From: JAWLHU01 sp049324875
Lineage (GTDB): Bacteria; Bacillota; Sulfobacillia; Symbiobacteriales; Symbiobacteriaceae
Assembly (NCBI GenBank): GCA_049324875.1
Contig: JBMONC010000053.1
Location: 62,001 to 126,000, forward strand
Length of the DNA: 64,000 nucleotides
Direction: 5' to 3'
The notes below the pieces were generated by a model. That model ran no database searches and was not told where the DNA came from. It saw only the letters and a program-made list of their open reading frames with translations. The position numbers were made by a program, and so were the translations under genes. Positions 1 through 8,129 of this stretch are shown here, in pieces. Each line of letters begins with the position of its first letter. Within the stretch, counting starts at the first letter, position 1.

Positions 1-1
1 T

Positions 2-805
2 GGCCTGGTGCCTTCCACCCGCGATGGCTGAAAGGGTGACCGCGTCGGCGGTCGGCTCGGTGACCAGGGCGAACCGCCACCCCTCCTTGATTTGCTCCTT
101 GAAGGCATGGTACAGCTCAGCCGGTGCGAAGAGCCGCTCCGGGTTTTCCGGGTCCGCCTCGGTCAGCATGTTGAGCACGACCGGGAGCCGGTCAAGCTCG
201 ACATAGAGCAGCTCGGTGCGCCGGTCGCCCGCGATGAACTGATCGCCACGCCACTCTTCGGTCCACGTGTAAAGCAATTCCTCGTTACGCATCGTGAGGG
301 CGAACCTTCCGCCTCCCTGATGCTCGTACATCCCGCAGCGCCACCTTCCCCCATCGGGGTCGGGTTCGGTCCGCAGAGCCCCCCGCTCGGGGTCGAACCA
401 GATGAACAGGTTGGCCGGATAGCTGCGCAGGCACCAGGGCCAGGAGATGTGGACCAGCGGCGGTCGGTCCGGGATCGAGTAGACCGCCAGGTCAGCCCCG
501 GGAGCCCGGTAGGTGAAGAGCTCCTTCCCGGCACCATCCACGATCCGGACCTGCCCATCCTTCGCAAGGTAGATGCGCTCCGGCTCGCCGTCGCCGGCCA
601 GGTCGATCTGGGTCGCCGGCTGCTCAGGTGCGGGAGCCTCTGCGGCGGGCGCAGGGCCCGGCTCGACGGAGGGCTCCTTCGGCGAGGGGCTCTGCTGTGA
701 GGTGGTGGCAGGTGGCCCGCTGGGCTCCGCGCTCTGCTGTGGCGCCGGGGCCCCCGCGCAGGCGGTCAGCAGCATGACTGTCAACAGTGCCCAGAGACGG
801 CGCAT
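2..805 (-). CDS. Lipoprotein of unknown function, partial (C-terminus beyond the window)
   Basis: About 268 residues are visible and the frame stays open to the left edge. The ATG at 805 follows an AGGAGG site 9 nt away. The N-terminus is a lipoprotein signal with lipobox LTAC (Cys16), then a Pro/Ala/Ser/Glu-rich linker of about 50 residues. The globular part opens with a segment (DLAGDGEPERIYL) that resembles the calcium-loop start of FG-GAP or VCBS-type repeats, so a surface beta-propeller or sensor is possible. No family was recognised with certainty. It lies downstream of the ABC exporter genes on the same strand. Confidence 0.75.
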   Translation of the reverse strand, partial: MRRLWALLTVMLLTACAGAPAPQQSAEPSGPPATTSQQSPSPKEPSVEPGPAPAAEAPAPEQPATQIDLAGDGEPERIYLAKDGQVRIVDGAGKELFTYRAPGADLAVYSIPDRPPLVHISWPWCLRSYPANLFIWFDPERGALRTEPDPDGGRWRCGMYEHQGGGRFALTMRNEELLYTWTEEWRGDQFIAGDRRTELLYVELDRLPVVLNMLTEADPENPERLFAPAELYHAFKEQIKEGWRFALVTEPTADAVTLSAIAGGRHQA

Positions 806-836
806 CTCTCATCTCCTCCTGCTTCTTCGACGCCGG

Positions 837-868
837 GCCGGTCATGCGGGTTTCTGACCCGGCCGAAG
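837..868 (-). terminator. Weak hairpin after the ABC permease gene
   Basis: An imperfect inverted repeat (CCGGTCA...TGACCCGG) lies between the permease stop at 882 and the lipoprotein start at 805. The T-run is poor, so this is a tentative terminator. Confidence 0.3.
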
Positions 869-881
869 CGGAGCGCTGCGC

Positions 882-1979
882 CTACAGGACCGCCTCCCGG
901 CGCAGTTGCCGGGCGGCCAGCCAGGTGAGACCCAGCCCCAGCAGGAGGGTAGTGACCAGGACGGCAACCACCTGTCCCACACCCGCCGAGGCGCCCGCCA
1001 GCGCCAGGCGGACCAGGAGCAGGGCGTTGAGGCCCGGGGTGAGCCAGACCCCGCCGGGCAGGCCGGATGTGGGCAGGGCGACCGCCAGGTAGGCCAGCGC
1101 CACGCTGGACAGGTTGAGCGGAATCATGGCCAGCATCGCCTCCCGCATGGAGCGGGCGATCAGGCTGAGCACCAGGGCGGGGCCGCTGATCAGCACCGAT
1201 ACGGTCACGCAGAGCAGCAGCATGGGCAGCGCCGCCGAGAGCGGCCCCTCCGGGAGCAGGTCACGGCCGGCGGGGGAGAGCAGCAGGAGCAGCTGTATGG
1301 TGGCGGCCAGCCCCCCGGCCAGCAGGCTGGATGCCAGGACGGCGGCCAGCTTGGCCCCGGCCAGCACAAAGGGTGGAACCGGGGTGATCAGCAGCGCCTC
1401 CAGGGTCCGTCGCTCCCGCTCCCCCGCCCCCAGCTCAGCGGCAGCCCCGGTCGCCCCGATAGCCGGAACGAGCACCAGGAGCGTCAGCAGGGCGACCGTC
1501 CACTCGGCTCCATCCGGGTCGGCAAGGCCGACCAGACCGACGGTGGGGATCAGGGGCGAGGCGCTTCCCTGGGCCACCAGGGCGGTGAGCTCCCCGGCCT
1601 TCGCCAGAGCCCGGGCGTTCTCCACCCGCGCCAGAAAGCGGGCCCGGACCCGGCCCGGCTCGCCCTCCACCGGCTCCATCACCAGCCCCAGGGGCACCAC
1701 CCCCGCCAGCACAGTCCCCTCGGGGTTGGCGGTCTCCACCAGGAGGAGGCCCTCCCGCCCCAGCAGTCGCCTGACCTCCTCCGGCACCTGGCGGATGGAC
1801 GCGGCAATCTCCCGCACCGGGGCGGGGGGCCGCTGCTGTACCAGGTTCCTGGCGCCCACCAGCCCGAAGAGCAGCGAGAGGGCGACCACGATCAGCAGCG
1901 TCCGCCGGTCACGGAAGGTCAGCAGCAGCTGATGCTGGAGCGCCGCCCTCCAGAGCGGCCACCGGTTCGAGCCCATCAC
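882..1979 (-). CDS. ABC-2 type transporter permease (NatB-like)
   Basis: Membrane subunit of an ABC exporter. One N-terminal transmembrane segment follows the motif FRDRRTLLIV, typical of ABC-2 permeases. A large soluble loop of roughly 130 residues comes next, and then five or six membrane segments in the C-terminal half, the NatB/CcmB-like layout. The start is a GTG at 1979 or the adjacent ATG at 1976, preceded by a purine-rich GGAGGGGAGG stretch. It overlaps the end of the ATPase gene by about 70 nt, indicating translational coupling. The substrate cannot be told from sequence; Na+ or small toxic compounds are usual for this family. Confidence 0.85.
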   Translation of the reverse strand: MMGSNRWPLWRAALQHQLLLTFRDRRTLLIVVALSLLFGLVGARNLVQQRPPAPVREIAASIRQVPEEVRRLLGREGLLLVETANPEGTVLAGVVPLGLVMEPVEGEPGRVRARFLARVENARALAKAGELTALVAQGSASPLIPTVGLVGLADPDGAEWTVALLTLLVLVPAIGATGAAAELGAGERERRTLEALLITPVPPFVLAGAKLAAVLASSLLAGGLAATIQLLLLLSPAGRDLLPEGPLSAALPMLLLCVTVSVLISGPALVLSLIARSMREAMLAMIPLNLSSVALAYLAVALPTSGLPGGVWLTPGLNALLLVRLALAGASAGVGQVVAVLVTTLLLGLGLTWLAARQLRREAVL

Positions 1980-2694
1980 CCCTCCCCCTCCCCTCCTGGC
2001 TGGCGCCGATCAGCAGCTCGCTCAGCCACTCGGCCGACGGAATCGCCGAGCGTTCCCCCTGCCAGCAGACTCTGCCCCGCGAGAGGACCAGCACCTCATC
2101 CGCCAGCCGCAGCGCCTGATGGAGGTCATGGGTGCAGAGGAGGATCGTCCCGCCCGTGGTGTGGTGGGCTCGAATGAACCGCTCGAGGGCATCGGTGGAG
2201 GCGACGTCCAGGCCGGTGGTCGGCTCGTCCAGGACCAGCACCTCCGGGGCATGGGCCAGCGCCCTTGCGATGGCCACCTTCTGCCGCATTCCCTTGGAGA
2301 GGCGGCCGGCCGGCTGGTTGATGGCCTCATCCATCTCCAGGGCGGAGAGCAGCGCCCGGGCGCGCTCCTCCGCCGCCGGCCCGGCGCCGTAATAACCGGT
2401 GAAGAGCCGGACGTTCTCCCAGACGGTCAGAGACTCGTAGAGGGAGACCTCGCCGGGTACCACCCCCAGCAGCCGGCGGCCGAGGTGGGGGCGGAGGGCC
2501 ATGTCGATCCCGCCGACCCGCACCCGCCCTGCCGAGGGCTGCCAGACCCCGGCCAGCAGGCGGATGGCGGTGGTCTTGCCCGCCCCGTTGGGGCCCAGGA
2601 GCCCCAGCACCCGGCCCCGCCCCACGCCAAAGGTCAGCCGGTCCAGGATCCGCCGGTCGCCGATCTGTTTGCTCACCGCCTCAAACTGAATCAC
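1909..2694 (-). CDS. ABC transporter ATP-binding protein
   Basis: Nucleotide-binding subunit partnering the ABC-2 permease encoded immediately downstream. Walker A GPNGAGKTT lies near residues 35-43. The signature motif is degenerate (RLSKGMRQKVAIARAL), and Walker B is VLVLDEPTTGLD, followed by an H-loop (LLCTHDL). These features place it in the NatA/CcmA-like exporter ATPases. The GTG start follows GGGGTGG. The last 20 residues are Ala/Gly-rich, lie in the overlap with the permease gene and are not part of the ATPase fold. Together the two genes form a two-gene exporter operon. Confidence 0.9.
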   Translation of the reverse strand: MIQFEAVSKQIGDRRILDRLTFGVGRGRVLGLLGPNGAGKTTAIRLLAGVWQPSAGRVRVGGIDMALRPHLGRRLLGVVPGEVSLYESLTVWENVRLFTGYYGAGPAAEERARALLSALEMDEAINQPAGRLSKGMRQKVAIARALAHAPEVLVLDEPTTGLDVASTDALERFIRAHHTTGGTILLCTHDLHQALRLADEVLVLSRGRVCWQGERSAIPSAEWLSELLIGASQEGRGRGDGLEPVAALEGGAPASAAADLP

Positions 2695-2784
2695 GCCACC
2701 ACCCCATCCGCCGGCAGGAACTCTGCATCTATGGGGTAATACGGATCGAAACCAGAGAATGTTCGACCCGCCGCCGTCCGGAGG

Positions 2785-2820
2785 AGCGGGAAGGCCCGGG
2801 GGCGAGCCCCGGGCCGTGGC
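2785..2820 (-). terminator. Rho-independent type hairpin after the polyferredoxin gene
   Basis: A perfect 9-bp stem (GGCCCGGGG / CCCCGGGCC, 2793-2815) lies just beyond the stop at 2828. On the minus strand it is followed by TTCCCGCTCC, so the U-tract is weak. Confidence 0.5.
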
Positions 2821-2827
2821 GGTGCCG

Positions 2828-3895
2828 TTATGATCGGAGCATGCCGTAGATCGACCGGCATTGGGGGCACCGGCTCTCCCCGGACCGCCCCTTGAACTCC
2901 TTCCGGCAGCTGTGGCAGCGCAGCGAGGTGAGGCGGGCCACCTCCCGAACCGCTCCCCCTGCCATCTCGCTCACCGGCAGGGGCTCCTCTCCGATCGCCC
3001 TTACCGGGCAGAGGCTGACGCAGGTGTTGCAGGCGATGCAGGCGGCGGGCTGGTGGGTCAGCGCCCAGCGCTCGCCCTCCTGGACCTTGGCAAAGGCGCC
3101 GGTGGGGCAGAAGGCGGCACAGATGGAGCAGCCGTTGCAGGCCTCGCTCACCGTGCGGGCCTTCCAGGGCCCTTCGGGCATGATCGCCTCCGGCTGGACA
3201 GCCGCCGGGTCCGTCTGCCGGAGCCAGCGGGTCCGCCGGGTCGGGAGCCGGGCCGGAAGCCTGGCGTGGTTGATCTCCTTCTCCGGCATCAACTGGCGGG
3301 CCACCTGGACCGACTCGACCCGCCACAGGTTGAGCAGCTCTCGCCGGCTGAAGCCCCGCTCCGGCCCCTCGCCGGGGGCGGCCCGGCCAGCCAGGTCAAT
3401 CTGGTGGCTGCTCCCCAGGGCGGCCAGCGCCTGCCGGGCGGTGGCCACGGCCCGCTCGGCCATCGCCCCGCCGCCGCTCCAGGGGCAGGTCGCACACGCC
3501 CCGCGGGTCAGCTCGACCCGCTCGGTGCGCAGGGCCATGCCGATCAGGTGGTCCACGGTCAGGTATCCCAGGCAGGGCACCTGCAGGCCGGGGCCGGTGG
3601 TCCGGGAGCAGTGCAGGTGGCTGGCTCCGGTGACGGCGGCCTCGTCGATCCCCCGCAGGGCGATCGCCGCGGTAGGACAGGCCCCGGCGCAGACTCCGCA
3701 CCGGGAGCATTTGCCGCTCTCCAGCGCCACCTTCACCTCCTCGATCCGGAGCGCCTGATCCGGGCATGCCTCCAGACAGGCGCGGCAGGGCGAGCGCTTG
3801 TGGCGGGCGACCAGGCAGGCCTGATGATCCAGCAGCACCGGCTCCGGATCGATCACCTTGAGAAGATGCTCCAAGTTGAACAGGCAGACCACCAC
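2828..3895 (-). CDS. Polyferredoxin-type 4Fe-4S protein with C-terminal zinc ribbon
   Basis: Probable electron-transfer or maturation protein with four [4Fe-4S] signatures in two pairs. The N-terminal pair contains CRACLEACP and CSRCGVCAGACP. The second pair, about 180 residues later, contains CNGCSICAAFCP and CIACNTCVSLCP. Between them is a Cys-containing segment (CATCPW). The C-terminus has CHSC...CPQC, which looks like a zinc ribbon. The start is uncertain: the open frame extends to 4024 but the upstream part is low-complexity basic sequence, and candidate GTG or TTG starts lie at 3895, 3874 and 3856, none with a strong ribosome site. No partner enzyme is adjacent, so its role is unassigned. 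Confidence 0.75.
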   Translation of the reverse strand: MVVCLFNLEHLLKVIDPEPVLLDHQACLVARHKRSPCRACLEACPDQALRIEEVKVALESGKCSRCGVCAGACPTAAIALRGIDEAAVTGASHLHCSRTTGPGLQVPCLGYLTVDHLIGMALRTERVELTRGACATCPWSGGGAMAERAVATARQALAALGSSHQIDLAGRAAPGEGPERGFSRRELLNLWRVESVQVARQLMPEKEINHARLPARLPTRRTRWLRQTDPAAVQPEAIMPEGPWKARTVSEACNGCSICAAFCPTGAFAKVQEGERWALTHQPAACIACNTCVSLCPVRAIGEEPLPVSEMAGGAVREVARLTSLRCHSCRKEFKGRSGESRCPQCRSIYGMLRS

Positions 3896-4053
3896 CCATC
3901 TGGTACAATGGTAAGCACAGTGGTGGGCGTAACGATATAGCCAGCCGGAGGGATTCCGGCGGGACTTCCTGGCTACTTTGGGACTACGACGGCGTAACCT
4001 CTTCGCCCCCTGCCTCGTTAGCATTGACAGAGCGTCTTGGAGGAGGTTATCTC

Positions 4054-4605
4054 ATGCAACAGAACAGGCTGCTCAGGGCCGCTGCCCTACTGGTCGGCCT
4101 TGCGATGCTGATCACCGGCTGTAGTTCATCCCGCTCGACTCAGGCGGTAGAGCCCGTGGTCACCCGTGAAACCCCGACCATCGCCCCGGCTGAAAAGCCG
4201 AGCCACAGCACCCCGGCCGCCGGGTCGACAGCCGAAGAGGCCTCCGAGCTCCCGCAGCTGCCGGGCGACATGGCCGCCCTCAAAGCGGCTCTGGCAGAGG
4301 CCTCCCCCATTACCTATCGCATTGAAGTGGCGAATGTGCCCCGCGGGGTGGACAAGACCGCCCACCTGGATGCGATGCTCGGGAGCCAGGGCTATCCCGG
4401 GAAGAACGAGGTCCTCCTGCTGATCTTCCCGGCAGACAACCACGACATTCGCTTCGCCATGGGCGCCCTGCTCTTCGAGAAGAAGATCTCCGTGGAGTCG
4501 ATGCTGGGGATGGTCCGCCAGCACTACTTCACCAAGGTCCGGAGCGGAGACCCCGCCGGGGGGCTCGCCGATCTGATCCGGGCCGTCAACCAAGCGGTCA
4601 AATAG
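4054..4605 (+). CDS. Lipoprotein with TPM-like C-terminal segment
   Basis: A 183-residue lipoprotein; the ATG at 4054 sits 8 nt after GGAGGAGG. The lipobox is LITGC (Cys near residue 23). A Ser/Thr/Pro-rich linker leads to a compact domain of about 120 residues. This domain has a predicted core strand (EVLLLIFP), a short helix, and an ending in which a GDPAGGLADLI segment precedes a final helix. That tail resembles TPM-type extracytoplasmic domains, but this is a pattern-level impression only. It is convergent with the beta-glucosidase gene, and a shared terminator separates them. Confidence 0.75.
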   Translation: MQQNRLLRAAALLVGLAMLITGCSSSRSTQAVEPVVTRETPTIAPAEKPSHSTPAAGSTAEEASELPQLPGDMAALKAALAEASPITYRIEVANVPRGVDKTAHLDAMLGSQGYPGKNEVLLLIFPADNHDIRFAMGALLFEKKISVESMLGMVRQHYFTKVRSGDPAGGLADLIRAVNQAVK

Positions 4606-4615
4606 AGCACCACAG

Positions 4616-4647
4616 AGCCCCGCCCGATCTCGCGTCGGGCGGGGCTT
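4616..4647. terminator. Bidirectional terminator between lipoprotein and beta-glucosidase genes
   Basis: A 12-bp inverted repeat (AGCCCCGCCCGA / TCGGGCGGGGCT) with a short loop lies between two convergent stops. Confidence 0.75.
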
Positions 4648-4652
4648 GCCTC

Positions 4653-5999
4653 TCAGGACCCCGGCTTATGCCCTCCGATCAACGTCCGGTACCACCGGGC
4701 GCTCTCCTTCCAGATGCGCCGCTGGGTCGGAAAGTCCACGTAGATCAGCCCGAACCGCTTGCTCACCCCGTGGTGCCACTCCACGTTGTCCAGCAGGGTC
4801 CAGACGTAGTAGCCCTCCACCTTGACCCCGTCAGCGATCGCCCGGCCCACCGCGTCGATGTGCTCCCGCAGGTAGCGGATCCGCTCCGGGTCATCCACCC
4901 GCCCATCGGGGGTCAGCCGGTCCTCGTAGGCGGCGCCGTTTTCCGTCACGATCAGGGGGATCTTCCCGTATTCTTGATCGAGGCGGCGGAGCAGGCGGTA
5001 GAGGCCCTCCGGGTAGCACTCCCAGCCCATCTGGGTGACAGGCGCCCCCGGAGGCGGCTCCACCTGGGCCGCCCCGGTGAAGAGGTCCCACGGATTCGCC
5101 CGGTGCAGCACCCGGCTGTAGTACTGGACCCCCAGGAAGTCGATGGGCTGGGAGATGGTCTCCAGGTCGCCTGACCGCACACGGGGCAGGGCGAACCGGC
5201 GCCCATACCATCGCCAGATGTCCTCCGGGTAGTGACCCTTCAGCACCGGGTCCAGGAACCAGCGGTTCATCATCCCGTCCACCCGGTGCGCTGCCGCCTG
5301 GTCCGCCGGCCGGTCGCTGGCCGGGTCATTGATCCACAGAAAGTTGGTCAGCCCGATCCGGGCCCCGGCCGGAGCGGTCTGCCGGAAGGCCCGCACCGCC
5401 TCACCATGCGCCAGGAGCAGGTGGTGGGCCGCCTGCATGGCGGAGAAGGGGCGCCGGATGCCAGGGGCGTGCTCCCCCGTCATATGGCCCAGGAAGGTGA
5501 CGATGAACGGCTCGTTCAGCGTCATCCAGATGGGCACCTCCGCCCCGAGGGCGCGGAAGAGCGCAGCGGCGTACTCGGCGAAGCGGGCAGCCGTGTCCCG
5601 GTTCAGCCAGCCGCCCTTCTCCTGCAGGGCCTGCGGCAGGTCCCAGTGATAAAGGGTGAGGGCCGGCCGGATCCCCCGGTGGTTGAGGGCCTCCACCAGC
5701 CGGCGGTAGAAGTCGAGTCCCCGCTGGTTCAGCGCTCCTGTGCCGCTGGGGAAGAGGCGCGGCCAGGAGACGGAGAACCGGTAGACGCCCACCCCCATCT
5801 CGGCGAGGATCTCCACATCCTCCGCCCACCGGCGATAGTGGTCGCAGGCGGTGGCCAGCACATCGGGTCCGCCCTGCACCCTGCCCCGGGCTGCGAACCG
5901 GTCCCAGATCGACTCCCCCTTGCCATCCGCCAGGGGCGCACCCTCAATCTGGGCCGCAGCCGTGGCCACGCCCCACTGGAACCCTTCCGGGAAGCGCAT
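4653..5999 (-). CDS. Beta-glucosidase, glycoside hydrolase family 1
   Basis: Hydrolyses aryl- and alkyl-beta-glucosides or cellobiose by the retaining GH1 mechanism. The 448-residue length is normal for the family. The N-terminal signature FQWGVATAAAQIEGA is present. The acid/base Glu163 lies in TLNEP, and the nucleophile Glu353 lies in VTENG. There is no signal peptide, so the enzyme is cytoplasmic. The ATG at 5999 is chosen because AGGAGG lies 7 nt upstream; the GTG at 6005 would be too close. It is divergent from the phosphatase fusion gene. No sugar transporter is adjacent. Confidence 0.95.
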   Translation of the reverse strand: MRFPEGFQWGVATAAAQIEGAPLADGKGESIWDRFAARGRVQGGPDVLATACDHYRRWAEDVEILAEMGVGVYRFSVSWPRLFPSGTGALNQRGLDFYRRLVEALNHRGIRPALTLYHWDLPQALQEKGGWLNRDTAARFAEYAAALFRALGAEVPIWMTLNEPFIVTFLGHMTGEHAPGIRRPFSAMQAAHHLLLAHGEAVRAFRQTAPAGARIGLTNFLWINDPASDRPADQAAAHRVDGMMNRWFLDPVLKGHYPEDIWRWYGRRFALPRVRSGDLETISQPIDFLGVQYYSRVLHRANPWDLFTGAAQVEPPPGAPVTQMGWECYPEGLYRLLRRLDQEYGKIPLIVTENGAAYEDRLTPDGRVDDPERIRYLREHIDAVGRAIADGVKVEGYYVWTLLDNVEWHHGVSKRFGLIYVDFPTQRRIWKESARWYRTLIGGHKPGS

Positions 6000-6126
6000 G
6001 CCCACTCCTCCTGTTGTCAGAATCTAGATACAGATTTTTGCAACCAGCCAGGCGAATAGAGGATCAGAAGATCGACCCCTCGAAGTATGTAACGGCTCTC
6101 TTGACATAAGGAGTGTTGAGCAGTCG

Positions 6127-7029
6127 ATGAAGACACAGATTACCCTGGTGCGCCATGGGGTCACCGACTGGAACTACGACGGCCGGGCGCAGGGGCATTC
6201 GGACATCCCCCTGAACGCCGAGGGCCGCCGCCAGGCCGAGGCGGTGGCTTCACGGCTGTCGACGGAGCTCTGGGACGCTGTCTACAGCAGCGACCTCTCA
6301 CGCTCCCTCTCGACGGCCCAGGCCATCTGCCGGCGCACCGGCCATGAGGTGATCATCGAACCGCGCCTGCGGGAGCGGAATATCGGACTGGCCGAGGGCA
6401 CCACCGAATCGGAGCGGCAGCTTCGGTGGCCCGGGGTTCCCTGGAACTCCCTCCCCGGGCTGGAGACCAACGAACAGCTGGCCCGCCGGGCGGTGGAGGT
6501 GCTGACCGAGATCGCCCGCCGCCACCGCGGGCAGCGAGTAATCGTCGTCTCCCATGGCGGGCTGATCGCCGCCTTCCTCCGGGAGATCTCCGGGGGGATG
6601 GGGCATGTGGGCATTCCCCGGAACACGGGGATCACACCCGTGATTTACGACGGTCAGCGCTTTTCCCAGAGCGCTCCGCAGGAGTTCCGCCACCTGCTGG
6701 TGGACGGTGTGGAGTACACCGGCGAGAAGGGCCGGGTCGTCTTTGAGGGCAACCGCTCGGGGCTTCCGGGCGTCCGGCTGGCGCTCCACGAGGTGGAGCC
6801 CTTCATCCTCAACGCTGCGGCCGTGGAGAGCGCCTGGGTGGAAGACCGCCTGGTGGGGTATGCCAGGGCCTTTACCGACAAGGTGCGCTATGGCTACATC
6901 GACCTGATTCACACCCTGCCGGAGTTCCAGCGGGTGCGCCCGATGTTGCTGCTCCGGCTGGAGGAGCGATTCCCCACCGTCCGGTTTGAGATCCTGACAG
7001 GCCGGATGGAGGAGCGCTCCGGCGCCTAG
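6127..7029 (+). CDS. Histidine phosphatase fused to a GNAT-like domain
   Basis: Residues 1 to about 200 are a histidine (phosphoglycerate mutase-type) phosphatase with the catalytic LVRHG motif (His9), a conserved Arg in SSDLSRS, an acid-base Glu region (RERNIGLAEG) and the second His in VVSHGG. Residues of about 210-300 look like a compact GNAT acetyltransferase core: a strand with VEDRLVGYAR, then YIDLIHTLPEFQR at the position of the acetyl-CoA-binding V-P-Q motif, but without the usual G-x-G-x-A/G loop. The phosphatase substrate is unknown. The gene is followed by its own terminator and then spo0A. Confidence 0.85.
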   Translation: MKTQITLVRHGVTDWNYDGRAQGHSDIPLNAEGRRQAEAVASRLSTELWDAVYSSDLSRSLSTAQAICRRTGHEVIIEPRLRERNIGLAEGTTESERQLRWPGVPWNSLPGLETNEQLARRAVEVLTEIARRHRGQRVIVVSHGGLIAAFLREISGGMGHVGIPRNTGITPVIYDGQRFSQSAPQEFRHLLVDGVEYTGEKGRVVFEGNRSGLPGVRLALHEVEPFILNAAAVESAWVEDRLVGYARAFTDKVRYGYIDLIHTLPEFQRVRPMLLLRLEERFPTVRFEILTGRMEERSGA

Positions 7030-7046
7030 CTTCGCTGAAGAGGGAA

Positions 7047-7083
7047 GAAAAGCCTGCCGCCCGCTCGGGCCGGCAGGTTTTCT
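7047..7083 (+). terminator. Terminator upstream of spo0A
   Basis: A CCTGCCG/CGGCAGG stem flanked by A-rich and T-rich arms (AAAAG...TTTTCT) follows the stop at 7029. Confidence 0.75.
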
Positions 7084-7087
7084 CTGT

Positions 7088-7116
7088 TTCGACAGAGGCC
7101 GCCCCGGATTGTCGAA
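7088..7116 (+). promoter_or_regulatory. Pair of opposed Spo0A boxes upstream of spo0A
   Basis: TTCGACA (7088-7094) and TGTCGAA (7110-7116) are exact matches to the 0A-box core in opposite orientation, centred 22 bp apart and about 90-115 bp before the spo0A start. Downstream, two AGGAATT elements (7139-7145 and 7149-7155) resemble the -35 element of sigma-H promoters, but no well-spaced -10 was found. The arrangement suggests autoregulation. Confidence 0.55.
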
Positions 7117-7204
7117 GGGTTTTCGCGCGAAACCGACAGGAATTTGCAGGAATTTTAGGTAAGAATTAAGGATATTCCCTTCAGCAAAGGAAGGGGTGCT
7201 CGAA

Positions 7205-7960
7205 ATGCACGAGGAGCGAATCACCGTGGTGATTGCGGATGACAACCACCTGGAGCGCCAGAAGCTGCTCGACCAGTTTGACGGCATGGGCGAGTTTGCG
7301 GTGATCGGGGAGGCGCGGCACGGCCGGGAGGCGGTCGAATTGGTGCGTGCCCTCCGCCCCGACCTGCTGATTCTTGACGATCTCCTCCCGTACCTGGACG
7401 GCCTCGGCGTGCTGGACCAGCTGGACCGGGAGTACCGGCCCAAGGTGCTGGTGCTCATGTCCTGCGCGACCGACGACCTGGTCCAGCACTACTACGCCAA
7501 CGGCGCCGCCTATTGTCTCCTGCGCCCCTGCCCACCGGAGCTGGTGGCCGAGCGGGCCCAGCTGATCCTCGGGTACCACCCTATAGCCGCCATCGGCGGC
7601 CTCCGCTCCGCCCCCACCCCCCGCACCGTCGCCGAGCTCCTGCGCCGCACGGGCGTACCCGCTCACCTGCAGGGGTACCGCTACCTGAAGGATGCGATCC
7701 AGTACATCCTGACCAGCGAGAAGGAGACCTGCGGCATGACCAAGGAGCTCTACCCCCATATCGCCCGGATCCACGGGACCGAGCCGAACCGGGTGGAGCG
7801 CTCCATCCGCCATGCGATCGAGGTGGCCTGGAGCCGGGCTGACATCAACGACCTCCAGCGGCTCTTCGGCTCCACCGTCCACCATGTCCGGGGGAAGCCC
7901 ACCAACTCCGAATTCGTAGCCATGCTGGCCGACCATCTCCGCGGGGCTGCGGGATTCTGA
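7205..7960 (+). CDS. spo0A: Sporulation master regulator Spo0A
   Basis: Response regulator that controls entry into sporulation. Residues 1-120 form a receiver domain with acidic pocket residues IADDN and phospho-acceptor Asp58 (LLILDD). The C-terminal effector domain is diagnostic, with SRVERSIRHAIEVAWSR-type recognition-helix sequence and the ending KPTNSEFVAMLADHLR. The conserved receiver Lys of the KP motif is replaced by Arg107 (LLRPCP). The ATG at 7205, 8 nt after AAGGGG, is preferred over the GTG at 7196. It is monocistronic, with likely autoregulatory 0A boxes upstream. Confidence 0.95.
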   Translation: MHEERITVVIADDNHLERQKLLDQFDGMGEFAVIGEARHGREAVELVRALRPDLLILDDLLPYLDGLGVLDQLDREYRPKVLVLMSCATDDLVQHYYANGAAYCLLRPCPPELVAERAQLILGYHPIAAIGGLRSAPTPRTVAELLRRTGVPAHLQGYRYLKDAIQYILTSEKETCGMTKELYPHIARIHGTEPNRVERSIRHAIEVAWSRADINDLQRLFGSTVHHVRGKPTNSEFVAMLADHLRGAAGF

Positions 7961-8129
7961 GGGGCGCTGCCCTTTTGGTGGGTCGGAACCATCACCCTGG
8001 CCCGGGTTGCATGGCACATGTGAATCATTGCACAAGCGTCCAGAGATAGGCCCTCAGCAGGATGGTTCTGCACATCTCAACCTTTTATGATGAAAGTGCT
8101 GGACAGAACTGCAAGGGGGTTGCCGTGAC

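Noticed and set aside
906..2177. A 423-codon plus-strand frame opposite the ABC transporter genes
   Set aside because: Gln/Gly/His-rich translation typical of antisense frames in high-GC DNA; the minus-strand ABC motifs are clear.
7136..7168. A sigma-H promoter for spo0A
   Set aside because: Two good AGGAATT -35-like elements exist, but the only GAAT -10 candidate is 5 or 15 bp away, outside the usual spacing.
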